Under the pieces are notes generated by a model, which ran no database searches, was not told the origin of the DNA, and saw only the letters and a program-made list of their open reading frames with translations. Positions 1 through 11,524 of a stretch of DNA of 64,000 bases are shown here, in pieces. The stretch comes from Escallonia rubra (taxonomy: Eukaryota; Streptophyta; Magnoliopsida; Escalloniales; Escalloniaceae): positions 310,001-374,000 of the forward strand of contig JAVXUO010002887.1 in assembly GCA_033065855.1 (NCBI GenBank), in the 5' to 3' direction. How positions within the stretch are numbered: position 1 is the stretch's first letter; each line of letters starts with the position of its first letter. The translations under genes and the position numbers were made by a program.

Positions 1-264
1 GGATATGTTGCTGTTGGTCATGAAGAAAACAATAATCAAGTTTCTTAAATTATCCATTAATTGTTTGCTACAATCAAGAGATAAGGTTGAGTTTTAGAAT
101 GATCAGAATTAGTTTTTGAATTTTGGGAACATAATTGTCAAGCGTGAGAAAGATGAAAATGGCAATGCACATTCTGTTATGGGATATGTTGCTGTTGGTC
201 ATGAAGAAAACAATAATCAAGTTTCTTAAATTATCCATTAATTGTTTGCTACAATCAAGAGATA
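1..264. repeat. Direct repeat, 83 bp identical, 181-bp spacing
   Basis: Bases 1-83 recur without visible change at 182-264, from GGATATGTTGCTG to CAATCAAGAGATA. The first copy is cut by the window edge, so a longer tandem array may continue outside. The 98 bases between the copies are unrelated AT-rich sequence. No coding potential is evident. Confidence 0.9.
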
Positions 265-285
265 TTATCATGAATTGAAAGGTAT

Positions 286-1110
286 TGTAAGCTTATCACA
301 TAAAGTCATCAAAGTAACTTTGGTAAGTGTGCTGTCACATGAACAATAACTCTGGATAAAAAAATACTTATGAGATTGTAGTACCCCTCTATTGCTATTC
401 ATAACGAACCGTTTTGTAGAATACTTTTTAGATTTAGCTGAAAATTTCTTAAAATGTGTTCAGGTACGACAAAGAGTGTCTTCGCAAATGGGTATCTCAA
501 TCTCTGGCTTGTTCTCGACCCTAATGATCATTTTACCTTCATTGGTACATGATGATCTTTAGTTTCTCTTCAACCCCATAAAGACTTAAGATGCTACAAA
601 CAGACGTAACCGTGGGAAAAGCACAAAACCTTACCCACTAAATAATGACATTTAATAGATAAACAAAATTCCTACAGCGATAGTTTCAGATTTAGTAAAA
701 AAAAAAAACATTTTTCTAAGTTTAAGCCGAAAAGCGGTTGGTTAAATTAAAAACAACTTTACCAAAACAATCCTACCCGTTTTATGCTACCAAAAACAAA
801 TACTGTTACAAAATAAAAGGCGCGAGCTAATGAGCTAAACTTAAAATTTTAAAGTAACTCACATAGGTTTGTTATGACATGAATTATAACTCTGCATAAA
901 GTAAATTTGCGAGGCTATTTAATTACCCTCCATTCTACTTGATAATAAATAGTAGTGCAAAAATTTTAGATTTAGCGACAGATAACTCTTATAGTGTCGG
1001 CAAATTAGGCAAAAAGTGTATGGGTGGCTCACGCTCTGGCTTATCCTCGAGTCTCATGAGCATCTAATACCTATGCATTGCAACTTCTTGTCAAACCCCA
1101 CATAAACTTA
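286..1110. repeat. Degenerate tandem repeat, about 540-bp period
   Basis: Two diverged copies of one block can be aligned by eye, at about 300-590 and about 850-1110. Shared landmarks are CATGAA..ATAACTCTG.ATAAA, TTTTAGATTTAGC, AAAAGTGT, TCTGGCTT.TCCTCGA and CAACCCCATAAA-like sequence in the same order. The stretch between them is AT-rich non-coding DNA. It looks like an old duplication or repeat family remnant of unknown class. Confidence 0.6.
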
Positions 1111-1280
1111 AAGAGTTTTGTGAGCTAGCAAACCAGCGATTAGAACACAAAAAGAAGGTTCATCACTAAAATGCACGTGCTAAAATTTGAAATTGGATAC
1201 ATGTTTTTAACTATGAGTTTTAGGCAGAAAAAGAAATGGTGACAGTAACACCACTCTTGCATATTTTATGATGTAGGAAG

Positions 1281-2413
1281 TATCTTACATTTGGGTACTT
1301 TCGTGGCCGGCGATGGATGGAGGGTGGCCGACGGGGACAGCGGCGGTGCGGTGAGTCGCCATCTCCCTCGGTCTGCGCCGATCTCTCTCGATCTACGTAG
1401 ATCTGGATTTTTCCACGATCCACTAGCTCGTTTCGACCGAATCGATGTGGCCGGGATTTCACCGGCGGTGGCCGGAATCCTGCCGGCAGAGCGTGGGATC
1501 TACAGGCTCTGGGTGATCGTGCTCAATACTATGCTTGATTGACGAGGTTGTCGTTGCTAGGTGTTTGTCATAAATTCCGACAGTGGCCGGATCTCCACCG
1601 GCGGCGACCGGAATCCCACCGGCGGCGGCCGGAAACAACCGGCGGAGGCAGAAATTTCCGGCAGCAGTGGGGGCTCAAAAGCAGGAAGGGGGGGGGGGGG
1701 GGGGGTTAAATTTTGGGTTTACTGGATTCTGAGAATGGGTTGTCCTCGGGTGGGGGGTGGGGGGGATAAGGCCTCGGGGGGGCATAGGGGTCTGGGCGCG
1801 TGTGTGTGTGGGGGGTTGGGGGGGGGGGGGATGGGGCCTTGGGAGGGGGGAGGGGGTATAGGGTAACCTGCTCTAGAGGAGAGGGGGGGGGGGGGGGATG
1901 GTTTACGGCCTTGCTTAGCCGGCTGTGTTTGCTTGGTTTGTTGCCTGATAGCCGGTTGTGATAGTTTTGGTTTGTTCCTTGGGTTTTTCGGTTGCCGTGT
2001 TTTGGGGGTGGCAAGGTCGGTAAAATATGGTGACCCTTGCAAGTTTTACATACTCTTCATTTTGCGCTGCGATCCCTTTGGTTATCGAGTTCACCTTCGA
2101 TTTTCGTAGGGCTACGTAATCGTACTTCCTCATTGTAATCTTTGTACTTTTTAATTTTGTTTGCTTCGGTTTTATTTGTTGTTGTTTTTAATCTGTAGGC
2201 CTACACATATTACTTTAAGTTAGGCTGAAGTGTAGGATATGCTCTGCTTCAGTTTAATTGTAATTAGTTTACGGTCTATAGGTTAGTGGTTTAATTCTTG
2301 TATACTCTGAGTCACGAAAATGTCGTGACCTTTTCAGCCGTTTGGCAAAACCTTGTAATCGCTTCAAAGCGCTTTAATTTCAATGCTATTCTCATGTTTA
2401 TCAAAAAAAAAAA
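1281..2413 (+). mobile_element. GC-rich retroposon-like block ending in poly(A)
   Basis: A sharply GC-rich start (CCGGCGGTGGCCGG-type repeats, 1300-1660) is followed by G-rich runs (1688-1900) and then ordinary plant 3'-UTR-like sequence. It ends in an 11-nt A tract at 2403-2413. The tail (TTTGGCAAAACC, CGCTTTAATTTCAATGC, CTCATGTTTATC before the A tract) resembles the 3' ends of plant L1-type LINEs. No reverse transcriptase is present, and I could not find a convincing target-site duplication, so this may be an internally deleted LINE or a processed retroposon. The short open frames in it are low-complexity Pro/Gly artefacts of the G runs. Confidence 0.4.
1688..1897 (+). other. G-run cluster (potential G-quadruplex DNA)
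   Basis: The plus strand carries an 18-G homopolymer at 1688-1705, several G4-G10 runs between 1750 and 1860, and a 15-G run at 1883-1897. Such DNA can fold into G-quadruplexes and is prone to length error in sequencing, so exact run lengths here are unreliable. Confidence 0.7.
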
Positions 2414-2620
2414 GCAAAAACTTTTAACACTTGGAGTTGATTTCTGAAGCTGATGACTGTCGTCCTTTTCATCCAAAGATCTTCTCATCTAATTTCCTCC
2501 TTGATTACTGAAGCTGCCTATGTGCAAAGAGATTCTGTCAAAAAGATAATCAACAAATGACGGGGATACAGTGAGGGAGATCGACTGACCTCTAGCACAG
2601 TATCATAAGATCATAAGGAA

Positions 2621-3041
2621 GCTAGTCAAGAAGAAAGTAGATAGATTAATTGTGATGAGAAATTTTCATTGTCATGCCATAAAAGGATAAAAAAAAATTC
2701 CTTTATTCTTCTAATAAGCTCCATCAGAAGAATAAAAAGGATAATAAACAATAATTAAAAAGGATAATTAAAAGTCAACTCAATGAAATTAATAAAGAGA
2801 ATAATAAACAACAACTATAATGAATTAGAAAGCTAGTCAAGAAGAAAGTAGATAGATTAATTGTGATGAGAAATTTTCATTGCCATGCCATAAAAGGATA
2901 AAAAAGTTTGCTTTATTCTTCTAATAAGCTCCATCAGAAGAATAAAAAGGATAATAAACAAAAATTAAAAAGGATAATTAAAAGGTAACTATATGAAATT
3001 AATAAAGAGAATAATAAACAGCAAGCATAATGAATTAGAAA
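2621..3041. repeat. Tandem duplication, 211-bp unit
   Basis: The unit starting GCTAGTCAAGAAGAAAGTAG at 2621 is repeated from 2832 with few differences and ends near AATGAATTAGAAA in both copies. It is AT-rich and non-coding. The interval 2414-2620 before it shows nothing recognisable. Confidence 0.85.
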
Positions 3042-3185
3042 AGTTGCATTTCGATCACCATCTCTGATTTTTTTTTTTCCTACATATAATGCTGATGGCC
3101 TCCTTCCCGTGGAACACATGAAATAAGTATTAAATGTTTAGAGAGCAAGCAAGATTTTACCATGGAGACTTTATATATGTAGCAA

Positions 3186-3450
3186 ATTATGCACAGCACC
3201 TACCTATACAGCACCTAATCCTCCGAAAAGGCCAATGGCCATGGCTGTTAAACCATAGATAGATCCCATGAAAAAACTAATGAAGCTGGAGAGACATTAT
3301 GCACAGCACCTATACAGCACCTATCCTCCGAAAAGGCCAATGGCCATGACTGTTAAACCATAGATAGATACCTTATCCCATGAAAAAACTAATGAAGCCG
3401 GAGAGACAGTGGGCAATGCAAAGAGTTTGATGGTAGAGATCTATTAAATA
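3186..3450 (-). pseudogene. Tandem-duplicated gene-fragment-like segment (membrane-helix-like)
   Basis: A unit of about 110 bp is present twice (3186-3295 and 3296-3410). Read on the minus strand, both copies can encode SIYGLT-x-MAIGLFGG followed soon by a stop. The second copy is preceded by an open stretch of about 24 residues containing KLFALPTVSPASLVFSWDK and by an AG acceptor-like site. This looks like the C-terminal helix of a membrane protein left as a duplicated exon fragment. I do not recognise the family. The first copy is shifted out of frame upstream. A non-coding chance match remains possible. Confidence 0.25.
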
Positions 3451-3534
3451 TATACTGCTATCCAAGTAGATTAAAAATAATGGACTCCCTCACATGGATA
3501 GACATTTTAATTTGTGGAAGAGCCCAACTAATTT

Positions 3535-3693
3535 AGGGGACTCTCACAATGAAAGTTGATGCTGACGTGTCGCATAAGTAAAAAAAGGAGTTGACATGTC
3601 GCAAAATTAAAAGGGGTAAAAGGGTAAAGAAACACTAAAAAATACTTATGTGTCGCCTCCACAACCCACAACGCTTCGTCTATTATATATTTA
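3535..3693 (-). mobile_element. 5' portion of a Helitron (E), 3' part unresolved
   Basis: Read on the minus strand from 3693, the sequence begins TAAATATATAATAGACGAAGCG and continues through motifs (GGCGACACATAAG, TTTACCC) shared with the 5' ends of the Helitrons starting at 5979, 7694 and 9569. The Helitron ending at 3694 sits directly against it. Its first few bases are therefore displaced, as expected if element A inserted into E's own 5' terminus. Its 3' end was not found. Confidence 0.5.
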
Positions 3694-5979
3694 CTAGCTC
3701 AGTAACCCGGGCAAGGCCCGGGTGAATTCTATTTAAAAGTTATCAGTATGTTTGAGTTTTAACGTATTTTGATAGAGTTAATATTGAGTATTTAAGCATC
3801 ATGTCGATGGTTTTGAAAATTACGATTTAATCATTTTCGCTTGAAGTGAACCATCGATTTTAAAACATATCGCATTCATGCACTTCAGATATAAGCAGTA
3901 ACATAATCAAGAGAAATTCAATGAAAGCATATTCCTAAAATTGTTTCATAATAGTAGAGCATGTTATAGTGCTAATAAATTATTAAGATTTCGAAGTTCA
4001 AAATAAAGTATTCAAAAAGTGAGGCATAAAATGAGTAATCAATTATTTCACTTCAAATTAGAATGTTACTTTTTTCTTTGGTATTTCAGGTACTAATTTT
4101 TTTTTTGTACGAAAAAGTTAAATTTCAAGAATTTATACACAAAATTATATTTACGTTATTTATTTTGCTTACCATATCCATATAAGTGTGATACATTTTT
4201 TTTTTTTAGTTTTTCACGTTATGTGGCGCACCATTGATCAACTATTTTATTTTATAAGTATCTCAGATAGAACTCCTTACCATATTAAATTAGACATCTA
4301 CTATAGTTATCTACAATGAAATTTAAAGTTTATAAAAAAAGGTACGAAAAAGGCACTAATAATTTTTTTAGTAAATTATTGTCTAGACTGAATAAACCTA
4401 CTAAAAAAAGATGGCATGAAAACCTTAGCAAAAATGGAAGTAAGTGGAGCTATTTTACTTCGTTTCAACAACCGACCTTTTAAAATGTAGAAATAATCCT
4501 GAAAAGAGAAACTATAGTGTTATAGTGACAATATCTGTATTATAATTACTTTACTTCATCGTCATGTTCGACGCTTTTTCGACCGCTCATTTAATTTTGA
4601 ATATTCGCTAAGACAATTAATTTGAAAATATATATGCATTGTACAGTTAATCATTGTCTGAATGATAAAAAAAATGTCATATCATTTTACAATTTTTTTT
4701 ATTTTTATTTTGAGGCTAAACAATTATTTATAACGGTAAATATTCGTAAAGTTGTCTAAACTGTTATAGATGGGGATATAATTGGGTAAGGTTACAAAAT
4801 TCTTGCACTTCATCTTTGATTTAAATTGCTCATTAAGTTTTAAGCTTATAATATATTAAGGTGATTATAGAAGTTTGTGAAGTTAGAATATCAAATATTG
4901 AACATTATTTTTTGTAGATTACCATGTATATATACATGAATTCGAACATAATGAATTAAAAAATGGTCGCAATCATTTGTATTGGAAAAGAAAAATCCCA
5001 AAAAAGGTGCACGAACTATACAATTAGTAATTTATTTTGTAGATGTAAATAGGCAACTAAAAATAGACATTGGTACCGAAATGGAAGCACGTAGAATAAT
5101 TTTAATTCATTTCATAAATGAATTATTTTTACCTACTGCCCATGAAAATCCCTGCAACTCTCTATACAAAACAATTAATGATCGATAAATATGCTTAATA
5201 CCATCTTTGTTGATACCATAACAGACAATTTTTAAAAGTACTTTTTTAAAGTCACTAAATAAGTGTCATTAAGAGTATACAATGACCATTGAGTTTCACC
5301 GGATGGGAGGCTGTCGACATCTTCCTATGACCTAAGTAGCGGCCAAAAATTTCTTAGATAACCATTACTTTAAAAGATAATATTAATCTTATAAAAGAAA
5401 TAGTGTAGATGTGTGACTTTAATAAGTAGAGGTAAATGAGGAATAGAACACTAAAACAAACATGGTGACGTGTAATAATAAGTTATGCTAAAGAGTCATG
5501 ATACATGTATGACTTTAATAAGTAGAGGTAAAGGAGGAATAGAACACCAAACAAACATGGTGACGTGTAATTAATGTTTTCTTTATGTTTGAGTGTTTAT
5601 TTTGTTATTTTAAGTATTTTTTAGGTGTTAATAATCAAAATTAAGTCCTACTTTGTTGATACATTGATTAGGTAGTGTTTTAAAATGTATAGAATTGGTT
5701 TTTTACTCTTATAAGGTCAACTAAATTTATAGTAATAATAACTCCGAATTTTTTATTAATAAAGAGTCATGATGCATGTGAGACTTTAATAAATAGAGGT
5801 AAAAGAGAAATGAAACGCCAAAACAAAGATGATGATGTGTCACAAAATGGAAAAAAGATGACGTGTCGCAAAATGGAAAAAAGATGACGTGTCGCATAAT
5901 TAAAAGAGGTAAGAAGGGAAAAGAACTCCTAAAAAAGCTTATGTGTCGCCTTCGCAACGCTTCGTCTATTATATATTTA
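3694..5979 (-). mobile_element. Non-autonomous Helitron A
   Basis: The minus-strand 3' terminus is CTAG at 3694-3697, followed by T, with an 8-bp-stem hairpin (ACCCGGGC-aag-GCCCGGGT) at 3705-3723. This is the canonical Helitron 3' signature. The 5' side starts TAAATATATAATAGACG at 5979, directly abutting the 3' end of Helitron B. About 1.6 kb of A (3694-5350) is clearly homologous to Helitron B (5980-7610). No Rep/helicase protein is encoded. Elements of this kind move by rolling-circle replication using a partner's enzyme. The internal 5190-5330 segment resembles the hairpin MITE at 57588-57771. Confidence 0.75.
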
Positions 5980-7694
5980 CTAGTTCAGTAACCCGGGCAA
6001 GGCCCGGGTGAATTCTGTTTAAACGGTATGAGTATGTTTGAATTTTAACATATTATTGTAGAGTTAAGGTTGGATATTTAAGCATCATGTTGATAGTTTT
6101 GAAAATTACTATTTATTCGTATCCGCTTAAAGTGAACCATCGAATTCAAAACATATCACGTTCATGCATTTCACATATAAGCGGTATCATACTAAAGAAA
6201 AATTCAATGAAAGCATAATCCCGAAATGGTTTCAAAATAGTAAAGCATGCTATAGTGCTTAAAGAATTAGTAAGATTTAGAAGTTCAAAATAAAGTATTC
6301 AAAATCTGAATCATACAATGAGTAATCAATTATTTCACATCAAATTAAAAAGTTACTTTATTCTTTAGTATTTTAGGTAGTAGTTTTGTTTTTGTACGAA
6401 AAAGTTATATTTCAAGAATTCATACACAAAATTATATTTACGCTATTCATTTTGCTTACTATATTTACATAAGTGTGAGACATTTTTTTTAGTTTTTCAC
6501 GTTATGTGGTTCATCATCATTGATCAATAGTTTTATGTTATAAGTACTCTTGATAGAACTCCTTATCATATATTAAATTAGACATCTACTTCAGTCCTTT
6601 ACAATGAAACTTAAAATTTATAAAAGGAAGTACAAAAATGTACAAATAATTTTTTTAGTAAATTATTGTCTAGATTGAATAAACCTACTCAAAACATGCC
6701 ATGAAAATCTTAGAGCAAAAATGAAAGTGACTTGAGCTATTTTACTTCCTTTTAGACAACCAACCTTTTAAAATGTAGGAATAATCCTGAAAAAAGAAAC
6801 TATAGTGTTGTAGTGGCAATATCTGTATTTTAATTGCTTCACTTCATGGTCTTGTTCGACGCTTTTTTGACCATCCATTTAATTTTGAATATTTTCTAAG
6901 ACAATTAATTTGAAAAAAAAAGGTGTATATTAGACAGTTAATTATTGTTCGAATGATCATAAAAAAGTCATATCATTTTACAAAACCTTTTTTTTATGTT
7001 TGAGGTTAAACAATTATATGGCGGTGAATATTCGTACAGTTGTCTAGACCGTGGTGGGTAATGGCGTAAGATTACAATATTCTTATACTTTATCTTTGAT
7101 TTGTAGATTGTTTATTAAGTTTTAAGCTTATAGTATATTAAGGTGATTGTAAAAGTTTGTAAAGTTAGAATATCACATATTTAACATTATTTTTTGTAGA
7201 TTACCCTATATATACTCAAGAATTAAAACATAAATGAATTAAAAATCAGTCGCAGTCATTTGTATTGGAAAAAAAATCCTAAAAAATGTGTAAGAACTAT
7301 ACAATTAGTAATTTATTGTGCAGACATAAATAATCAACTAAAAATAGACATTGAACTGAAATGGAAGCAAGTGGAGTAATTTTAATTCATTTCAAATAAT
7401 AAATTATTTTTACTTACCGCCCATGAAAATCCCTACAACCCTCTATACAAAAAAGTTAATGATCGATAAATATGCTTAGTGTCATTTTTGTTGACACCGT
7501 AACTGACAATTTTTAAAAAATTAAGGTCACTAAATAAGTGCCACTAAAAGTATACAATGACCATTGATTTTCATTGTATGAGAGGTTGTAAGCATCTTCC
7601 TATGATCTAGGTAAAAAGGGAAAAGAATAATAAGAAAAAACTTATGTGTCGCCTCTATGACGCACAACGCCTCGTCTATTATATATTTATATGA
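5980..7694 (-). mobile_element. Non-autonomous Helitron B
   Basis: The minus-strand 5' end TCATATAAATATATAATAG is at 7694. The 3' end CTAG is at 5980-5983, with the same ACCCGGGC-aag-GCCCGGGT hairpin at 5991-6009, and the flanks fit A/T insertion. It is a sibling of Helitron A, with recognisable identity over nearly its full length, but no coding capacity. Directly outside the 5' end lie further TCATA-like units (7695-7704), which fit the displaced 5' tip of the element it inserted into. Confidence 0.75.
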
Positions 7695-8580
7695 TATGAT
7701 ATCATAAACTCCTAGTAAGCTTTAACATTTATTTCAATATATAATTTTGTCTCTCATGTTTTTACATTATTTCTTATTTAAACTTTTTATCTTTCCTTAG
7801 CTTTTTGCTCTTTAAATTTTTGGTTCTTCTCTCGTAGAATACTTTAGGTGATAAAATTCATAATTTAGTTTATTATTAAGTATAGTATAAAAAAATCTCC
7901 AACTTATGAAATATATCACTTATTTCATTATATAATTTTGTCACTCATGTTTTTTGAAAGCGCAAATTGTTTAGCATATCAACTTATCTCTAAAAGCCTT
8001 ATAACTCAGTTTTTATTTGACATATGGATTTACTCTTGTATTAAAGTTTCTTTAGTATCGATCAATGTACATATTTTACTTTATGGCAGCATCCTTATCT
8101 AAAAGCATTATTACAATGCAATATAATAAGTATTTTTTGTATCCTTATGAATCGAATATTACTATATCATTTTTCTTACTTGTATCGATTCTATTGACTT
8201 TGTTTTTTTATGAAGTTGGCATAATATATATTGCCTTAGAACCTTAGATTTTCTTAAAAAACGTAAAAAAAGGCTTTTTCATGACATAAATATGGTATTA
8301 GTCCTAAGAAATTAAGAGTGGCCTCACTGTAAGTCAAGGATGCGGTGGGCTCAAAATAAAAGTTTGAATTTTTGATGAAAGACAAAATCTTCTGTACCGA
8401 TAGTTGTATTTTGATGCAAACCAATAGTTTCAATAAGGAATACTCGAAACTGGTGCTGCAGGCCTGCAGCTATCATAGTTTTGCACAGTTGTGTCAGTCT
8501 TTAGGGCTTACAGACTCAATAACAGAAGAATTGGGTTTTCTCCCGGGAAGGTGCAGAAGGTGTCTATTATGTTTAGAAGT

Positions 8581-8634
8581 TTTAGGTATTTGGGAGTGGG
8601 GACTTTTCTTAGTTCCGACTCCCAAATACCTAAA
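8581..8634. repeat. Short perfect hairpin
   Basis: TTTAGGTATTTGGGAGT at 8581-8597 is exactly inverted at 8618-8634, with a 20-nt loop. It is too short for a known element and could be a remnant foldback. No function can be assigned. Confidence 0.8.
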
Positions 8635-8665
8635 CAATCATTATCCAACTTGGCATCCATAAGAC

Positions 8666-8981
8666 GAGTTTTTTCCCTAAATAATACATATTTAATACTT
8701 AATTATCAAAATACACCATTTTCAAACTTATTTACCCGCATATCACATTTTGGGAAATCGTGGTTTGAAACCACGTTTTCATGATTTTTACCTTAAAGTA
8801 GAAATCGTGGTTTGAAACCACGTTTTCAAGGTAGAAATCGCTGTTTGAAACAACGATTTCTACCTTGAAAACGTGGTTTCAAACCACGATTTCCCAAAAT
8901 GTGGTATGTGGGTAAATAAGTTTGAAAATGGTGTATTTTGGTAATTAAGTATTAAATATGTATTATTTAGGGAAAAAACTC
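8666..8981. mobile_element. Mutator-like foldback MITE with 10-bp target duplication
   Basis: A near-perfect long inverted repeat spans 316 bp. The arms begin GAGTTTTTTCCCTAAATAAT and meet around a core repeating GAAATCGTGGTTTGAAACCACG. The element is flanked by the identical 10-mer TCCATAAGAC at 8656-8665 and 8982-8991. A 9-11-bp duplication with long terminal inverted repeats and no internal gene fits a Mutator-like (MULE) foldback element. Near-identical arms suggest recent insertion or gene conversion. Confidence 0.85.
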
Positions 8982-11503
8982 TCCATAAGACAATCAAATT
9001 AATAATGGCTTATATTAGCCGGTAACATTCCAGGTCTTTGAAGTTGTTAATGACACGTCCCACGTCTTTGCACTCCTTTTACACCCACAAAATCAATAAT
9101 GCAAAAATATGCATGAATTTGCCAATTAAACTCTTACAAAATCACCATTTAATTTATCTTTGATTTCATACATGATTTTCGTATTTTATACTTGTGAAAT
9201 TTTATTTTGTTTTTAAAGTACTTTTGAGGTGTTAGTAATCAAAATTGAGGTCTAATATGTTGGTTTAATGAATAGGTAGAGTTTTAGAAGGTACATAGTT
9301 GGTTTTTTACTCTTACACAGTTTAGTCAAAATATGTCAATAATACCTATGAATTTTTTAATAATAAATAGTAAAGAGCCATGGTGTATGTGTTTCTAATA
9401 AGTAGAAGTGAAAAATGAATGTGATGTCAAAACAAATACGATAACGTGTCGTATAAGTAAAAGGCGATGACGTGTCGTAAAATTAAAAGGGGTAAAAAGG
9501 GAAAAGAACTCCTAAAAAGGCTTATGTGTCGCCTCGACAATGCACAATGGTTCGTCTATTATATATTTACTAGCTAATAGGCCCGTGCAAATGCACGGGA
9601 CACGATGTATTTTTGTTTTATTGCCAATCATGTACTTTAACATAGTAGAATTGATTCTAAATTCCAAAAAGAAAAGAATGAGTTTCAACATGGTATTTAA
9701 GCTAATAAATATATACATTTTAGGCATAACAATTAACTACACTAATTAAATAATAAAAACTTTCAAATAAAATAGCCAACTCTTAAGAAGATTAGAATCT
9801 TATTGATGATAACTGTTAATTCAAAAGATTAAAACAATTCAGACAAAATGTTGCTTTCTATTCTTTTATCCTTGATTGTTTTGCGTATAAAAATCTAGTA
9901 AAAGGTATTTGCATATTTATATCATCATATGGCTCATGTATTGCCTCATCTAGTAAAGTGTGTTTTGTCGTGTTCTTAAAATTTTGTCTAGGTTAAAATT
10001 ATTTAAGTCAAACATGTATAGCTCAATGAAAGTACTATTGAGAACTCTGTGGTAGTACGTATATGCAAACCCGTTAAAATTCGAAAATTGCATCTTTACT
10101 CAGGAGAACTTTCTGATTTTTGTACATGGATAGAAAAACTTGATCTTAAAAGATGCCCGTTTAATGTATATTTTTTGAATTCCTAGTTTCTTAATAGAAT
10201 TTACAAACTTCCGAGTTTCTTGAAGAAACTAAACTTAGCATGTAAAGTTCCTTGTTTCTTCAATTATAGTATTCGTATCATTTGTCTCCACTACTACTAT
10301 TGTAACACCTTATTGCTACTAATTCCCTTAACCTTGTTAACACCACTATCTCTAGCTACCATCATAATCACAGTCACCACTACTAAATATTTGTGTAACC
10401 ACTATCAATTACAATACCTTCACATTGCCGCCACCAATTAGCACAAACATCTACAACTAACACTTTCACATTGTCAACAACAACCACCACCCCTACCATG
10501 ATTGCCACCGCTATCACTTCCATAATTACCATTTGCACATCCACACCATTGCTTCAACATTAACTGTCACCATCAACCCACTCTTAACTACCACTACTAC
10601 CTATGTCACATTACATCCACCATACTGGTACCACCTACAATGTTTGTATTTGTATTGGAGGTAAAACTTGTCTAACACCTTGTCCCCCTTTCCACTTCCT
10701 TTTGTTCTCAAACTAATTCCTAGCTTGTCAAAAGTTATTTCCAATGATTTTGAATTCTCTTCTGTAATTTAATCTCAAAAAGAATTGGTTCAAAACTACA
10801 TGTAATGTGCTAGACTTAAAAGATTGATGCACAAGACTTCAAACTCCTTGTAACGCTTATGGCAACGTATAATCGAATGTTACCTTTAGCAATCTTGAAA
10901 GACAAATGCTGTTAAGCTTTAATTTCTCTTGAGCTTTTCTACCTTCTTACATTCTTCTCAAATAGTAAATTGAATAAATAATTATGCAATGTTATATACC
11001 CCTAAACGGACAGAGGTTATATATTTATGAAGAGATTATATGCCTATAAAGTGACAGAGTTAGTGACACGATATTTACCTAGAGTAATATAAAGCAAACA
11101 ATCTAAATTTAATGAACAGCCTCCCAAGGATCTTGGGGATAAGATCTCTAGAAATAAATTATTTAACTCACCTCTAGTGAGTTTTAAAGGCCAAATGTTG
11201 CAGATGTTGGATGTTAGCAATAAAGCCTCCTTTTGCTCTTTTGTCCGTACAAACAGAGATAAATAAACTTTAAGTAAAGCAATTAACAATCTATCTAAAA
11301 CTTGCAAAATAATATTTGTTTGTCCAAAAAGTTACATGGATGAAGTTCAACTTTTAATCAATCTCTGAAAACTTAAGATACTCCATACGAACTAAAAGGT
11401 GATAAAAACACACAAAAAAATGATTATATTGAACTATCGTATTGTGTGCACAATAGTGACATGTGACTTTTAGAATTAAATAAAAGAAATTTGCATCCAT
11501 GAC

Positions 11504-11524
11504 TATATATATATATATATATAT
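11504..11524. repeat. (AT)n microsatellite
   Basis: About ten uninterrupted AT dinucleotides inside Helitron C. Confidence 0.9.

Larger units (their letters stand above)
7705..9569 (-). mobile_element. Helitron D 5' region and unassigned AT-rich DNA
   Basis: From 9569 downwards on the minus strand the sequence reads TAAATATATAATAGACGAACC and carries the GGCGACACATAAG and CGACACGTTATC-type motifs of the family's 5' region (to about 9360). The 3' end of this element was not identified, and 7705-8300 is AT-rich with no recognisable genes. The segment holds a short hairpin (8581-8634) and a Mutator-like foldback element (8666-8981). Confidence 0.4.

Noticed and set aside
1706-2042. Proline/glycine-rich open frames of about 100 codons on both strands
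   Set aside because: They arise from G homopolymer runs and have no domain or codon structure of a real gene.
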